Assembly (NCBI RefSeq): GCF_005670685.2
Contig: NZ_CP062008.1
Coordinates: 3,844,001 to 3,908,000, forward strand
Direction of reading: 5' to 3'
Source of the DNA: Mycolicibacterium mucogenicum DSM 44124
GTDB taxonomy: Bacteria; Actinomycetota; Actinomycetes; Mycobacteriales; Mycobacteriaceae
Length of the DNA stretch: 64,000 nucleotides
The notes below the pieces were generated by a model. That model saw only the letters and a program-made list of their open reading frames with translations. It made no database searches and was not told the origin of the DNA. Positions 35,733 to 43,875 of the stretch are shown piece after piece; positions within the stretch are counted from its first letter, which is position 1; each line of letters opens with the position of its first letter. Made by a program: the position numbers and the translations under genes.

Positions 35733-36725
35733 ATGCGTATCGGGGGAAATCGCAAGTGGGCTAACCGTATCGGCCACGCACTGGTTGCGTCGTCGCTCAT
35801 GACGGGCTGTAGCACCACCGAGCCCACACCGGCGCCGGCCCCAACGTCGGCCACGAAGCCGATACCGAAGAACCTGACCCGTCAGGATGCCATCGCGTGG
35901 GCCCGCGGGATCGATCCGTGCGCGTTGATCGACCGCGACAAGCTCGCCGCGCTGGGCACCATCAGCGCCTTCGGGACGGCGTCCAGCCCGACGAGCTGCG
36001 CCGCCCACATGGACGACGGTAGCGACCGCGGCATCGACGTCGACTGGGCGATCGCTTTCACACCAACGGATTTCCTCACCACTGCTCTGGGCACGCTCAC
36101 CGAGATCGACGGTGCCCGGATCCGGCAGATCGACTCTGCGTCGGCCCTCCCGCCGGAAGCTCGGGGCCAACTGGTCGAGAGCAGGTGCAGCTTCGACGTA
36201 CCGTTCGAGAACGACATCGCGGTGCGCATGTCGGTATCGATGGCCCGGGACCGCAAGGCATGTACATCCGGCGAACCGTTGGTACGCGCCGTGCTGTCGA
36301 AGTGGCCGTCGCAGCCGGCCCAAGGCAGCTCCCCGAACACGACAGTCACGGCGCTGACCCGAACTGCACCGTGTGCCGTCGTACCCGAACTGCAAAAGGC
36401 GCCGGGCCTGGTGTTCGACTGGAAAGACCAGAGCCTCGACAGCTGCTTCTTCAAACGCGGCGGGACGGATCTCCTGGTGAGCTTCAACTACCGCACTCGG
36501 GAACTCGCGACCGTCAACTCCCAGCCAACCGCGTTCGGTGGACATCCCGGTTACACCGCAACCGATCGGGGGACGACGACGGCGACCGCCATCGTCGGCG
36601 ACGAGTTCAGCGGTGTCGGCGCCGGCCATGAACGTCGACTGGTCCCCATGGTCGAGGTGAGCGGCGACAACCCCGCCGCGGTATCCGACGTGATGGCAGC
36701 GGTACTCGCGCAGTTGCCGACCTGA
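35733..36725 (+). CDS. DUF3558-like lipoprotein
   Basis: A 330-residue lipoprotein. Lipobox LMTGC (Cys at about 26) follows a short hydrophobic stretch, and then comes a Pro/Thr linker. The exported part contains two related halves: DPCALIDRDKLAALG near residue 61 and APCAVVPELQKAPG near residue 211, both like the DUF3558 N-terminal motif. A duplicated DUF3558 fold is likely. These mycobacterial lipoproteins have no defined function. Confidence 0.8.
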   Translation: MRIGGNRKWANRIGHALVASSLMTGCSTTEPTPAPAPTSATKPIPKNLTRQDAIAWARGIDPCALIDRDKLAALGTISAFGTASSPTSCAAHMDDGSDRGIDVDWAIAFTPTDFLTTALGTLTEIDGARIRQIDSASALPPEARGQLVESRCSFDVPFENDIAVRMSVSMARDRKACTSGEPLVRAVLSKWPSQPAQGSSPNTTVTALTRTAPCAVVPELQKAPGLVFDWKDQSLDSCFFKRGGTDLLVSFNYRTRELATVNSQPTAFGGHPGYTATDRGTTTATAIVGDEFSGVGAGHERRLVPMVEVSGDNPAAVSDVMAAVLAQLPT

Positions 36726-36731
36726 CGGTGT

Positions 36732-37349
36732 CTAGGTTCTCGGTGGCGGGGTGGCCGCCGGGCCCAACAGATCGGCGCTGTTGTTCGACGAGGTGCGGCG
36801 CCACCGCCCGTACAGCGGCAACTCGCGCAACGACTCGCCGCCCACGGACCACCGTCGGGCGATGAATCGCAGGACCGTCCGGACGTAGCGGTTCGTCTCT
36901 GAGTACCAACGCCATTCGTACAGCCGGCCGCCCTCCAGCCAATGTGCGAGAGCCTCGGATTCGACGCCCTGCAGGTAGGGCCGCACCCAGGTGACAATCA
37001 CCCACGCCTGCGCGGCCGCGCCGTCGGGAAGCCTGAAGGTCCAGTCGATCGGATCGTCGCCGGCAATCATGGTGTGGCGCAACGCCGGTGGTGCCGACGC
37101 ATCGCCTGAGGACATACCGAACAGCTGCACCGTCACGTTGTGAAACACCGCGGGCCCACCGACCTCGAACCGCACGCGATAGGTGTCGTCAGCCGCGGCG
37201 TCGCGGTCGACGGAGAACGCCGCCAACCCGCCGACGGCGACATAGCGCGCGAACACCAGTCCGCTGACGGCCATCACAACGCGGCGCACCGCCAGCAGCA
37301 CCGTGAACGTCGCGACGGTCAGCGCGACGACACCCCACACGAGGTCCAT
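36732..37349 (-). CDS. hypothetical membrane-anchored protein
   Basis: A 205-residue protein with an N-terminal hydrophobic helix (LVWGVVALTVATFTVLLAV) and a second weaker one (SGLVFARYVAVGGLAAF), then a soluble beta-rich domain (VRFEVGGPAVFHNVTVQLFG) and a basic, Pro-rich tail. I do not recognise a family. Convergent with the DUF3558 lipoprotein, 6 bases apart. Expected in the cytoplasmic membrane. Confidence 0.7.
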   Translation of the reverse strand: MDLVWGVVALTVATFTVLLAVRRVVMAVSGLVFARYVAVGGLAAFSVDRDAAADDTYRVRFEVGGPAVFHNVTVQLFGMSSGDASAPPALRHTMIAGDDPIDWTFRLPDGAAAQAWVIVTWVRPYLQGVESEALAHWLEGGRLYEWRWYSETNRYVRTVLRFIARRWSVGGESLRELPLYGRWRRTSSNNSADLLGPAATPPPRT

Positions 37350-37404
37350 CCGGACAGCGTGTCAGAGCGTCAACGGCACGTCATGGCAATAGCGGACGTG
37401 CCGC

Positions 37405-38427
37405 TCAATCCGCCGTGTTCGCCTTCTCGAGTTCGTGCAGCAGCGATAACGACAGGAAGGTCATCGGTCCCACGTCCTTGAACTTGCTGCCGACGTTGCC
37501 CGCGATACCGCCTTCGACGGCGAGGTCACTGATCAGGTCGAGTTTGAGCTGCGGGCTGCCCGCGGTGAAGTCGAGATCCGCCAGATCGACCCACACGATG
37601 TTGGGGCGCGTGGTCGATTCGTAGACGTAGCGCCGGTTCGTCAGGTCCATGACCACCTGCCAGATGGTCTGCGAGGCATCGGGCTTGCCCGGATCCGGTA
37701 TCCGGAAGGGCTGCGCGGCGTTGCGGATCACCGAGAACATGCCGGCGATCGCTTCCACCTGGCCGGCCGGCGTGGGCAGCCGGCCGGCGTAGTAGGTGGC
37801 GCGCGCGAACCTGTCGGAGGCCAACGTCGTACCCGGCAGCGGCTCCGAGCCGCCGAGGCCCTCGAAGTTCTTCACCAGCTCGAGCTGCTGATCGAAGGTG
37901 GGCGAGTTCGTCATCACCCGAAAGTCCTTGCTGTGATAGACCTTCGGCCGGCCGTCGAGGTACTCGATGATCGCCGAGTCGCCGGTGGCGTCATCGAGCG
38001 CCAGATGAATGGTCGGCGGGTCGCCGCCGGTGGGGTCGTCCAGCTGGACCACCTGCACGTCGGTCTCGCCGATCCAGGCGACCGCCTCGGCCACCGTCGC
38101 GAAGTTGTCGAGGAAGTATTGCAGCCAGACCGCCTGGCTCAGCTGGGTCCGGGTGTCATCCGGTGTGCCGTAGGTGGATTCGGCCAGCCACAGCACGTGC
38201 CCGGCCAATCCGGCTTCGTTGATGCCGTCCACCGAGATGATGTCGAAGGCAGTGGCGATCACGCTGCCGAACTTCGAGGTCCACGTGAGCTTTCCGGTGA
38301 CGCCGTCGTCACGGGTCACGCCGCGCGGTTGCTTCCACAGGTTCGTCATGAGGTCGCGGTGGAAGTCCATGTTGCGGCCGACCAGGACCGCATCGCCTGC
38401 GTCAGGCCAGATGACTCGGGTGCACAC
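37405..38427 (-). CDS. choloylglycine hydrolase / linear amide C-N hydrolase (Ntn)
   Basis: A 340-residue Ntn hydrolase (bile salt hydrolase, penicillin V acylase or acyl-homoserine-lactone acylase family). The GTG at 38427 gives MCTRVIWPDAGD, so removal of Met exposes Cys2 as the N-terminal nucleophile. A start 11 codons upstream would bury it. Other conserved residues: VGRNMDFH, DGINEAGLAGH, RVMTNSPTFDQQ, and an Arg in RFARATYY. It cleaves an amide such as an N-acyl amino acid or lactone. No signal peptide is visible, so it is probably cytoplasmic. Confidence 0.88.
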   Translation of the reverse strand: MCTRVIWPDAGDAVLVGRNMDFHRDLMTNLWKQPRGVTRDDGVTGKLTWTSKFGSVIATAFDIISVDGINEAGLAGHVLWLAESTYGTPDDTRTQLSQAVWLQYFLDNFATVAEAVAWIGETDVQVVQLDDPTGGDPPTIHLALDDATGDSAIIEYLDGRPKVYHSKDFRVMTNSPTFDQQLELVKNFEGLGGSEPLPGTTLASDRFARATYYAGRLPTPAGQVEAIAGMFSVIRNAAQPFRIPDPGKPDASQTIWQVVMDLTNRRYVYESTTRPNIVWVDLADLDFTAGSPQLKLDLISDLAVEGGIAGNVGSKFKDVGPMTFLSLSLLHELEKANTAD

Positions 38428-38562
38428 CCGAGCAAGCCTAACTTTCTGCGCGCACGTCACCTGCCGAATTGTTTGCTATGAATCGCGCTCCGCGAGTGGG
38501 ATGCTCAACAGACAACGGTTCCTCACAGGCAACTCGCAGCTGAATCTATTGAGGAGGAGGTC

Positions 38563-38628
38563 TTGCCGGTCAGCCGATGGTTGGCGGCCATCGGTAGCTA
38601 TTCACCCCTCCGAGAGGAAGAGACATGA
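38563..38628 (+). CDS. possible 21-residue leader peptide before the AOC-like lipoprotein
   Basis: A TTG-initiated frame of 21 codons (PVSRWLAAIGSYSPLREEET after the start) lies behind a very strong Shine-Dalgarno run, GAGGAGGAGG, at 38551-38560. Its TGA overlaps the ATG of the lipoprotein gene (ATGA), a classic coupling arrangement. No homologue is recognised, so this rests only on the ribosome-binding site and the overlap. Confidence 0.35.
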   Translation: MPVSRWLAAIGSYSPLREEET

Positions 38629-39128
38629 ACATGTTGCGCACTACGACGGCCGTGCTGATCCCTGCCTTGCTGTTGACGATGTCTTGTTCCTCGGGAGGCA
38701 AGGATCAGTCGGCGCCGGGCGGCACGACGTTGCACTTCTACGAGCACGACACCGGGCAGACCAGTGTGGATCTCGGAACTCCCGGCGAGGGTCCGGGTGA
38801 CCAATTCATCTTCGCCGGAGACGTTTTCGATCGCCAAGGCGGCACGAAGCTCGGGCGGACGGCAGGGGTGTGCACGACTGTCAGCGGCGATGCCACCACA
38901 GGGGACGTCTCGTGCACCGAGACCTTCATCCTCGATGGCGGTCAGATTTCGATTCAGATGCTGGCCGACCGCGCCGCCGTGTTCAGCAAGGGCGAAACAC
39001 TGCCCGTCTCGATCGTCGGAGGCAGCGGCAAGTACAGCAAGGCCCGCGGTGACGGCACCGCGCAAGTGCCACCCGAGGTGCCGAATCAGACCGACGCGAA
39101 CTTCGTGCTGAACGTGGTGACGAACTGA
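38625..39128 (+). CDS. lipoprotein with allene-oxide-cyclase-like barrel
   Basis: A 167-residue lipoprotein: signal peptide with lipobox LTMSC, then a small beta barrel of the dirigent/allene oxide cyclase-like type (TTLHFYEHDT, QFIFAGDVFDRQGG, GGSGKYSKARGDGTAQ). Such bacterial lipoproteins are common in actinobacteria and have no proven enzyme activity. GAGAGGAAG lies 7 bases before the ATG. Anchored on the outer face of the cytoplasmic membrane. Confidence 0.8.
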   Translation: MNMLRTTTAVLIPALLLTMSCSSGGKDQSAPGGTTLHFYEHDTGQTSVDLGTPGEGPGDQFIFAGDVFDRQGGTKLGRTAGVCTTVSGDATTGDVSCTETFILDGGQISIQMLADRAAVFSKGETLPVSIVGGSGKYSKARGDGTAQVPPEVPNQTDANFVLNVVTN

Positions 39129-39147
39129 GCGCCGCGGCGCGCGAGCA

Positions 39148-39618
39148 CTAAGCCCAGCGGTTCGCGAGCAATTTGAAACTCGGCATATCTTCCAGCGACG
39201 TGAGCGCCTCGTAGATGCGCTGGTACCCGGTGCTGGCGATCCGCCACACACCGTCTTCGTCCTTGCGGTAGGTATCGGAGTAGTAGCCCGAGCCGCGGAT
39301 CATCGCGTGCCCCGGCACGATCACGGTGTCCTCGAACACCCACGAACCGTGCGCCGTGGTGTCGGAGTCGAGGTCGATCTCGGGGTGGCTGGCAATATGC
39401 GTGGTGATGATTCCGTTGTCGAGGTTCGTCCGCATGAAGTCGACGACGGCGTCTCGTCCCTCGTAGTGCACCGGCTCACCCATCGCGTGTGTGCCATAGC
39501 GGGTCACGACATCTGCGGCGAGGCAGTCCCCGAAGGTGTCCCAGTCCTTTAGGTCCAAGGAGCGGAAGTACCGGTACTTGAGCCGTTGAATGTCGGCGAT
39601 CGCCTCCAGGTTACCCAT
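39148..39618 (-). CDS. SnoaL/NTF2-like protein
   Basis: A 156-residue protein of the SnoaL-like NTF2 fold (cone-shaped ligand pocket), starting MGNLEAIADIQRLKYRYFR, the usual N-terminal helix. The sequence continues with a DTFGDCLAADVV segment and GSWVFEDTVIVPG strands. Members act as ketosteroid isomerases, dehydratases or ring hydroxylase partners. A site matching the KstR box lies 12-25 bases upstream, so it may belong to the cholesterol catabolic regulon. Confidence 0.82.
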   Translation of the reverse strand: MGNLEAIADIQRLKYRYFRSLDLKDWDTFGDCLAADVVTRYGTHAMGEPVHYEGRDAVVDFMRTNLDNGIITTHIASHPEIDLDSDTTAHGSWVFEDTVIVPGHAMIRGSGYYSDTYRKDEDGVWRIASTGYQRIYEALTSLEDMPSFKLLANRWA

Positions 39619-39629
39619 GACCCAGAGAC

Positions 39630-39643
39630 TAGAACGTGTTTCA
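39630..39643. promoter_or_regulatory. KstR-box-like site
   Basis: TAGAACGTGTTTCA matches TnnAACnnGTTnnA, the consensus I recall for the cholesterol repressor KstR, including the TAGAAC half-site. It lies just upstream of the SnoaL-like gene. Confidence 0.5.
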
Positions 39644-39721
39644 GTTTCTGTCACGAAAATGCGGGACATGGCTCACCACATGGTGGTACCGAAACTACGA
39701 ATCGTGTTGCATGCGCCGGGG

Positions 39722-39752
39722 TTGACCTCAACCATGGTTGAGGTTTTAGCGT
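39722..39752 (+). promoter_or_regulatory. MerR/SoxR-type promoter with palindromic box
   Basis: A -35 TTGACC (39722-39727) overlaps the perfect 18-base palindrome CCTCAACCATGGTTGAGG (39726-39743), and a -10-like TAGCGT (39747-39752) follows 19 bases after the -35. A palindrome inside an over-long spacer is characteristic of MerR-family control. The outer CCTCAA/TTGAGG equals the SoxR box. No MerR gene is in the window. Confidence 0.6.
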
Positions 39753-39759
39753 GGAATAC

Positions 39760-40185
39760 ATGTCCTTCAAACCACACGAAATCGAATTCATGAAGGCGGC
39801 AGACCTCGGGCGACTCGCCACGATCCAGCCCGACGGCACACCGCAGGTCAGCCCCGTGGGCTTCACCTACAACGAGGAACTCGGCACCATCGACATCTCG
39901 GGCTACAACATGGCCAAGAGTCAGAAGTTCCGCAACCTCGCCCACCACGACAAGGTGGCGTTCGTCGTCGACGACATCGCCTCTCGCGACCCGTGGCGCG
40001 TGCGTTGCCTGGAGATTCGCGGCACTGCAGAACAGGCCGTGACAGCGTCGGGGCAGCATGGCCCCGCGGGAGATGCCCTCGATTCCGCGATCATCCGCAT
40101 CACCCCGCGCCGCATCATCAGCTTCGGCATCGACGACACCGACACCGAACCCCACCTGCTCAAAGCGGACATCCGTAACGTCTGA
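39760..40185 (+). CDS. PPOX-class F420-dependent oxidoreductase (split beta-barrel)
   Basis: A 141-residue flavin/deazaflavin-binding split-barrel protein of the pyridoxamine oxidase-like class. Typical segments: LGRLATIQPDGTPQVSPVGF (residues 16-35), then FRNLAHHDKVAFVVDD and the terminal PHLLKADIRNV. These use F420 or FMN; the reaction is unknown. ATG 39760 sits where transcription from the adjacent -10 should begin, so the message is probably leaderless; GTG 39751 would overlap the -10. Confidence 0.85.
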   Translation: MSFKPHEIEFMKAADLGRLATIQPDGTPQVSPVGFTYNEELGTIDISGYNMAKSQKFRNLAHHDKVAFVVDDIASRDPWRVRCLEIRGTAEQAVTASGQHGPAGDALDSAIIRITPRRIISFGIDDTDTEPHLLKADIRNV

Positions 40186-40227
40186 GCCTGGGGCGTGTGG
40201 GGCAGACCAAACAAGGCGATCAAACGA

Positions 40228-40259
40228 AAAGGCCCGGCTCGCATCCGAGCCGGGCCTTT
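40228..40259 (-). terminator. terminator of ssrA
   Basis: A 14-base-pair perfect stem (AAAGGCCCGGCTCG) with a 4-base loop and a U run on the minus strand, four bases past the 3' end of tmRNA. It may also stop the convergent PPOX transcript. Confidence 0.85.
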
Positions 40260-40263
40260 CTTG

Positions 40264-40632
40264 TGGAGCTGCCGGGAATTGAACCCGGGTCCTACGGCAT
40301 TCCCTCAAGACTTCTCCGTGCGCAGTTCGCTATGCCTCTACTTGGATCTCCCGGTCACGCGAACAAGCCGAGATGACGATCCCAGTCGCTGTTTGATGTC
40401 CCCACGGGCCCCGCGACCGGCCCCGTGGGTGGGTCCCTCTAGTCGATGCCAGGGTCCGGGCCGAGGGCGCTCCCGGTCTGACAGACACGCGGTCGCTACT
40501 TAGGCAGCGAGGGCGTAGTCGCGCTGATGAGAATCGGCGCTTAATTGGTTACAACGACGCTTACGGTGGTCTCTTGCCTGCACCGGCACGCTTCCCTTGA
40601 TTCGATGCGCGAAGTCGAAACCGTTCAGCCCC
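40264..40632 (-). ncRNA. ssrA: transfer-messenger RNA (tmRNA)
   Basis: A 369-base tmRNA. The 5' end GGGGCTGAACGGTTTCGACTTCG pairs through GGGGCTG with CAGCTCC at the 3' end. The T-arm (GGGTTCAATTCCC) is intact, and CCA is not encoded. The tag reading frame ends in ADSHQRDYALAA followed by TAA (tag codons 40503-40538), the mycobacterial degradation tag. It frees stalled ribosomes with SmpB, whose gene lies 2.7 kb away instead of next door. Confidence 0.97.
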
Positions 40633-40723
40633 TCGCACCCCCGCCGACTTTCGGCAGGACACTCCATCATACCGGCCGCACCGACAACGTCCACCGAGTA
40701 TCCGGTGCCGCCGTCAGACCAGG

Positions 40724-41557
40724 TCAGATGACGTAACCGAGGTTCTCGACGATCCGCCGGCCGACCTCGGCGTCACCCTCGAACTCGATGGCGACCGGCC
40801 GCACCGCGCCAAGCGGACGTCCGCCACACAGCCGCGTGAACTGCCAGCCGTCCATCCGGATCACCGTGGTCGGCTCGGCGCCGCCGAAGTCGGGCACCAC
40901 CGCGGCGCGGCCGTCGACCGCGACCCGAATGGTGCGCGCCATGGGTCCGGTCAGCTCGATCGCGACCCGCGATCCGTCGGGCGCTCCCCCGCGCTTGGCC
41001 ACGACGAAGCCCATCATCGTCTCGATCTCGTCAAGGGACAGCTGCGCTTCCGGCTTCTGCAACACCGCATCCGGTGCGGGCCGCGCGACAGACTCGCGGA
41101 TGTCCTGCTCATGCATCCACGAGTCGAACGTCCGGATCCGCATGAAGCGACCGACGCTGTCCTGGCCGGCCGGTGTCATCGTCGGGGTGTTCCACTCCTC
41201 GTCCGACATCGCCGTCAGCATGGCCCGCCGGTCGTCGGTGACGGCGCGGAACTTCTCCAACAGCTCGGTGCTCGAGAGCGCAGCCATCGACCGGGTCCAG
41301 CACTCGTTCATCACGCCGATGGGGTTGTGCACGTGGTCCAACTCGGAGACGTCGATGTCGGCTTCGGGCACCGCTTCACCCTTGAGCATGAGCTCGGTGC
41401 CGATGATGTGCGCGACGACATCGCGGACGTGCCAGCCGGGCAACTCGGTCTGTGTGGTCAGCAGCTCCGCCTCGGAGATGGTGGCCAGCAGTTTGTCGAT
41501 GTCGTCCCATACCCCGAAGAGGGCGGGCAAGACGTCGGACTTCTCCAGGACGGTCAC
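40724..41557 (-). CDS. TIGR03083-type mycothiol-dependent-fold protein
   Basis: A 277-residue protein of the maleylpyruvate-isomerase/TIGR03083 actinobacterial family. The N-terminal DinB-like bundle contains LPGWHVRDVVAHIIGTELML with metal-type His residues, and a second DSWMHEQDIRE motif supplies another. The C-terminal domain is SCP2-like. GTG 41557 (TVLEKSDVLPALF) is preferred; ATG 41647 is an alternative that would lie close to the divergent AraC gene. Function unknown, possibly mycothiol-linked. Confidence 0.78.
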   Translation of the reverse strand: MTVLEKSDVLPALFGVWDDIDKLLATISEAELLTTQTELPGWHVRDVVAHIIGTELMLKGEAVPEADIDVSELDHVHNPIGVMNECWTRSMAALSSTELLEKFRAVTDDRRAMLTAMSDEEWNTPTMTPAGQDSVGRFMRIRTFDSWMHEQDIRESVARPAPDAVLQKPEAQLSLDEIETMMGFVVAKRGGAPDGSRVAIELTGPMARTIRVAVDGRAAVVPDFGGAEPTTVIRMDGWQFTRLCGGRPLGAVRPVAIEFEGDAEVGRRIVENLGYVI

Positions 41558-41661
41558 GGGTCGCGTTGAGCTGCTCACCGGCTGACGGTACGACGGCCGG
41601 ACGGCCGCGGAAGGCGAATCGCGCAATGCATCCCGATCGTTGGTCATGCGACGATGGCCAT

Positions 41662-42096
41662 ATGGGGGACGACCGGGCCGAGGCACAGCGCCTGCGGGAC
41701 ATCACGGTGATCCGCAAGGTGCGGGACCGGATCGACCGGGAGTACGCCAAGCCCCTCAATGTCGAAGACCTGGCCCGTGGCGCGCACATGTCGGCCGGTC
41801 ACCTCAGCCGCGAGTTCCGGCGCATCTACGGGGAATCGCCCTACTCGTACCTGATGACGCGGCGCATCGAGCGGGCCATGACGCTGCTGCGTCGCGGCGA
41901 CCTCAGCGTGACCGATGTCTGCTTCGCCGTTGGCTTTTCATCGCTGGGCACGTTCAGTACGCGGTTCACCGAACTGGTCGGGGTGGCGCCGAGTGTGTAC
42001 CGCCGCGACCATTCGCAGGCGGCCGACGGCATTCCCGCCTGCCTGGCCCGGCAGGTCACCAGACCGATCAGGAATCAAGAAGCACCGCCGCACTGA
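41662..42096 (+). CDS. AraC-family transcriptional regulator
   Basis: A 144-residue, DNA-binding-domain-only AraC protein. The two helix-turn-helix units are visible (VEDLARGAHMSAGHLSREF near residue 34, and SVTDVCFAVGFSSLGTFSTRF near residue 82). It lacks a separate ligand domain, so it may be constitutively active or respond through a partner. A glyoxalase-fold gene follows 20 bases later; the pair is likely a small operon. Confidence 0.88.
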   Translation: MGDDRAEAQRLRDITVIRKVRDRIDREYAKPLNVEDLARGAHMSAGHLSREFRRIYGESPYSYLMTRRIERAMTLLRRGDLSVTDVCFAVGFSSLGTFSTRFTELVGVAPSVYRRDHSQAADGIPACLARQVTRPIRNQEAPPH

Positions 42097-42116
42097 CCGC
42101 CACTACCGTGACGGGC

Positions 42117-42524
42117 ATGGACATCTCCATTCACTACGCATTCCTGCCCCACACCGATGCCGAGGCCGCGCTGAAGTTCTACCGCGACGATCTCGGCTTC
42201 GAGGTGCGCAAAGACGTTGGCTACCAAGACATGCGGTGGATCACGGTCGGCCCGCCCGGACAGCCGGGCACGTCGATCGTGCTGCACCCGCCGGCCGCCG
42301 ACCCCGGCATCACCGACGACGAGCGTCGCACCATCCTGGAGCTCATCGCCAAGGGTTCCTACGGCGCCGTCACCTTGGCCACCGATGACCTGGACGCGCT
42401 GTTCGCGCGCCTCGAGGCCGCGGGCGCCGACGTCCTGCAGGAACCCACCGACCAGGATTATGGCGTGCGCGACTGCGCATTTCGCGATCCGTCCGGCAAC
42501 CTGATCCGGATCAATCAGCTCTAG
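42117..42524 (+). CDS. VOC (glyoxalase/bleomycin resistance) superfamily protein
   Basis: A 135-residue VOC fold with the N-terminal HYAFLPHTDAEAALKFYRD and a C-terminal DCAFRDPSGNLIRINQ, the common hallmarks. Members bind a metal and act on thiol adducts, antibiotics or extradiol substrates. Co-transcription with the AraC regulator suggests an induced detoxification role. A GTG three codons upstream (42108) is an alternative start. Confidence 0.86.
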   Translation: MDISIHYAFLPHTDAEAALKFYRDDLGFEVRKDVGYQDMRWITVGPPGQPGTSIVLHPPAADPGITDDERRTILELIAKGSYGAVTLATDDLDALFARLEAAGADVLQEPTDQDYGVRDCAFRDPSGNLIRINQL

Positions 42525-42533
42525 TGCGGCCGG

Positions 42534-43379
42534 CTATCCCGCGGCGATCATCGCGACCGAGCCCAACGCCAGCACCATGCCGACGGCTTGCCAGGCCCGT
42601 ACGCGCTCTTTGAGCACCACCATGGCCAGGGCGACGGTCGCCGCGGGATAGAGCGAGATCAGCACACTCGCCAACGACAGCATCGAGGCCTGCAGCGCCA
42701 GCAGCATCGCGACGTTCGCGATGACGTCGAGTCCCGCCGCGATGAGGGCGAGCTTCAGCGGAAGTCCGGCCGGCAGTGCGAAATTGCGGGTCACCACCGC
42801 GGCGATCATCACGACCGCGGTGGCCGCGAAGCGGGCGAACACCAACGGCCAGAGCTTCGCGTCGTGCGGCACCTGATGGATCACGGCGAAGCTGAGCCCG
42901 AAGGTCAATCCCGAGCCGACGGTCAGCCAGGCGACCTTGGCCGTGAACCGGTGCGGCGTCTCGTCCTCATCGGTGGCCTGCGCGCTCACCAGCGCGACGG
43001 CGACCAACGCCAGCGCGATCCCGGCGATCGCCAGCCCGCTGGGCCGCTCCCCCATGGCGACGCCGACGGCAATCGGCCCTGCCGACACCAGGATCGCAGT
43101 CAACGGCGAGACGACGGATATCGGTCCGGAACCCAACGCGGCGTAGAACCACCAGATTCCGAACGCCTGCAGCACGCCGCACGACACACCCAAGAGCACC
43201 GCGTTCGACGAAACCTGGCCGCCGACAACGCATGCCATCACCGTCAGCAGTACCCCGGCGATGGGGTATGACACCAGCACCACCCGCAGTGCCGCGACGC
43301 GCCGTGCCGCGATACCACCGACGAAATCGCTGATGCCGTAGCCCAGCGCCGACAGCAGCGCGAGCAGAACCCCGGTCAG
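42534..43379 (-). CDS. EamA/DMT-family transporter with a probable CTG start
   Basis: A multi-pass membrane protein with about ten hydrophobic helices in two EamA repeats. Full length (281 residues, beginning [22 protein letters not shown]) needs initiation at CTG 43377-43379, because the frame is closed by TGA a few codons upstream and has no ATG, GTG or TTG before 43286. Starting at GTG 43283 or 43286 would delete the first helix and leave about 250 residues. The CTG overlaps the smpB stop as CTGA, imitating the usual ATGA coupling. Likely a metabolite exporter. Confidence 0.75.
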   Translation of the reverse strand: MTGVLLALLSALGYGISDFVGGIAARRVAALRVVLVSYPIAGVLLTVMACVVGGQVSSNAVLLGVSCGVLQAFGIWWFYAALGSGPISVVSPLTAILVSAGPIAVGVAMGERPSGLAIAGIALALVAVALVSAQATDEDETPHRFTAKVAWLTVGSGLTFGLSFAVIHQVPHDAKLWPLVFARFAATAVVMIAAVVTRNFALPAGLPLKLALIAAGLDVIANVAMLLALQASMLSLASVLISLYPAATVALAMVVLKERVRAWQAVGMVLALGSVAMIAAG

Positions 43380-43873
43380 ATCTTGCCCTTGAAACGGCGG
43401 CCCATCTCACGGGTGATCTCGCGCTGCGCATCACGCTTGGCGATGTCCTGGCGCTTGTCGTGCGCTTCCTTACCGCGGGCCAGCGCCAATTCGACCTTGA
43501 CCCGGCCGTCGGAGAAGTACAGCTTCAGCGGAACCAGCGTGAAGTTGCCGTCCCGCAGCTTGCCGACCAACATGTCGATCTGCTTGCGGTGCAACAACAG
43601 CTTTCGGTTGCGTCGCGGCGCGTGGTTGGTCCAGGTGCCGTGGTGGTACTCGGCGATGTGCAGGTTGCGCAGCCACACCTCGCCGTCATCGACGGTGGCG
43701 AATGCGTCGGCCAGCGATGCCAGGCCCTCGCGCAGGCTCTTCACCTCGGTGCCGACCAGCGCGATCCCCGCCTCGTAGGTATCGATGATCGAATAGTTGT
43801 GTCGCGCTTTGCGGTTGGTCGCGACGACGGAGTTGTTACCCGACTTGTCCTTGTCGTCCTTCTTCTTCGCCAT
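43376..43873 (-). CDS. smpB: SsrA-binding protein SmpB
   Basis: A 165-residue SmpB that carries tmRNA to stalled ribosomes. The OB-fold core shows [12 protein letters not shown] (19-30), [10 protein letters not shown] and [11 protein letters not shown], with the basic C-terminal tail [16 protein letters not shown]. Start ATG 43873, 2 bases after the ftsX stop; the N-terminal KKKDDKDK run is usual in mycobacteria. Last gene of the prfB-ftsE-ftsX cluster. Confidence 0.97.
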   Translation of the reverse strand: MAKKKDDKDKSGNNSVVATNRKARHNYSIIDTYEAGIALVGTEVKSLREGLASLADAFATVDDGEVWLRNLHIAEYHHGTWTNHAPRRNRKLLLHRKQIDMLVGKLRDGNFTLVPLKLYFSDGRVKVELALARGKEAHDKRQDIAKRDAQREITREMGRRFKGKI

Positions 43874-43875
43874 CG

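Noticed and set aside
38431..38446. AGCAAGCCTAACTTTC, similar to half an IdeR box
   Set aside because: Only one half-site is recognisable; it overlaps the start region of the amidase gene, and the second half does not match.
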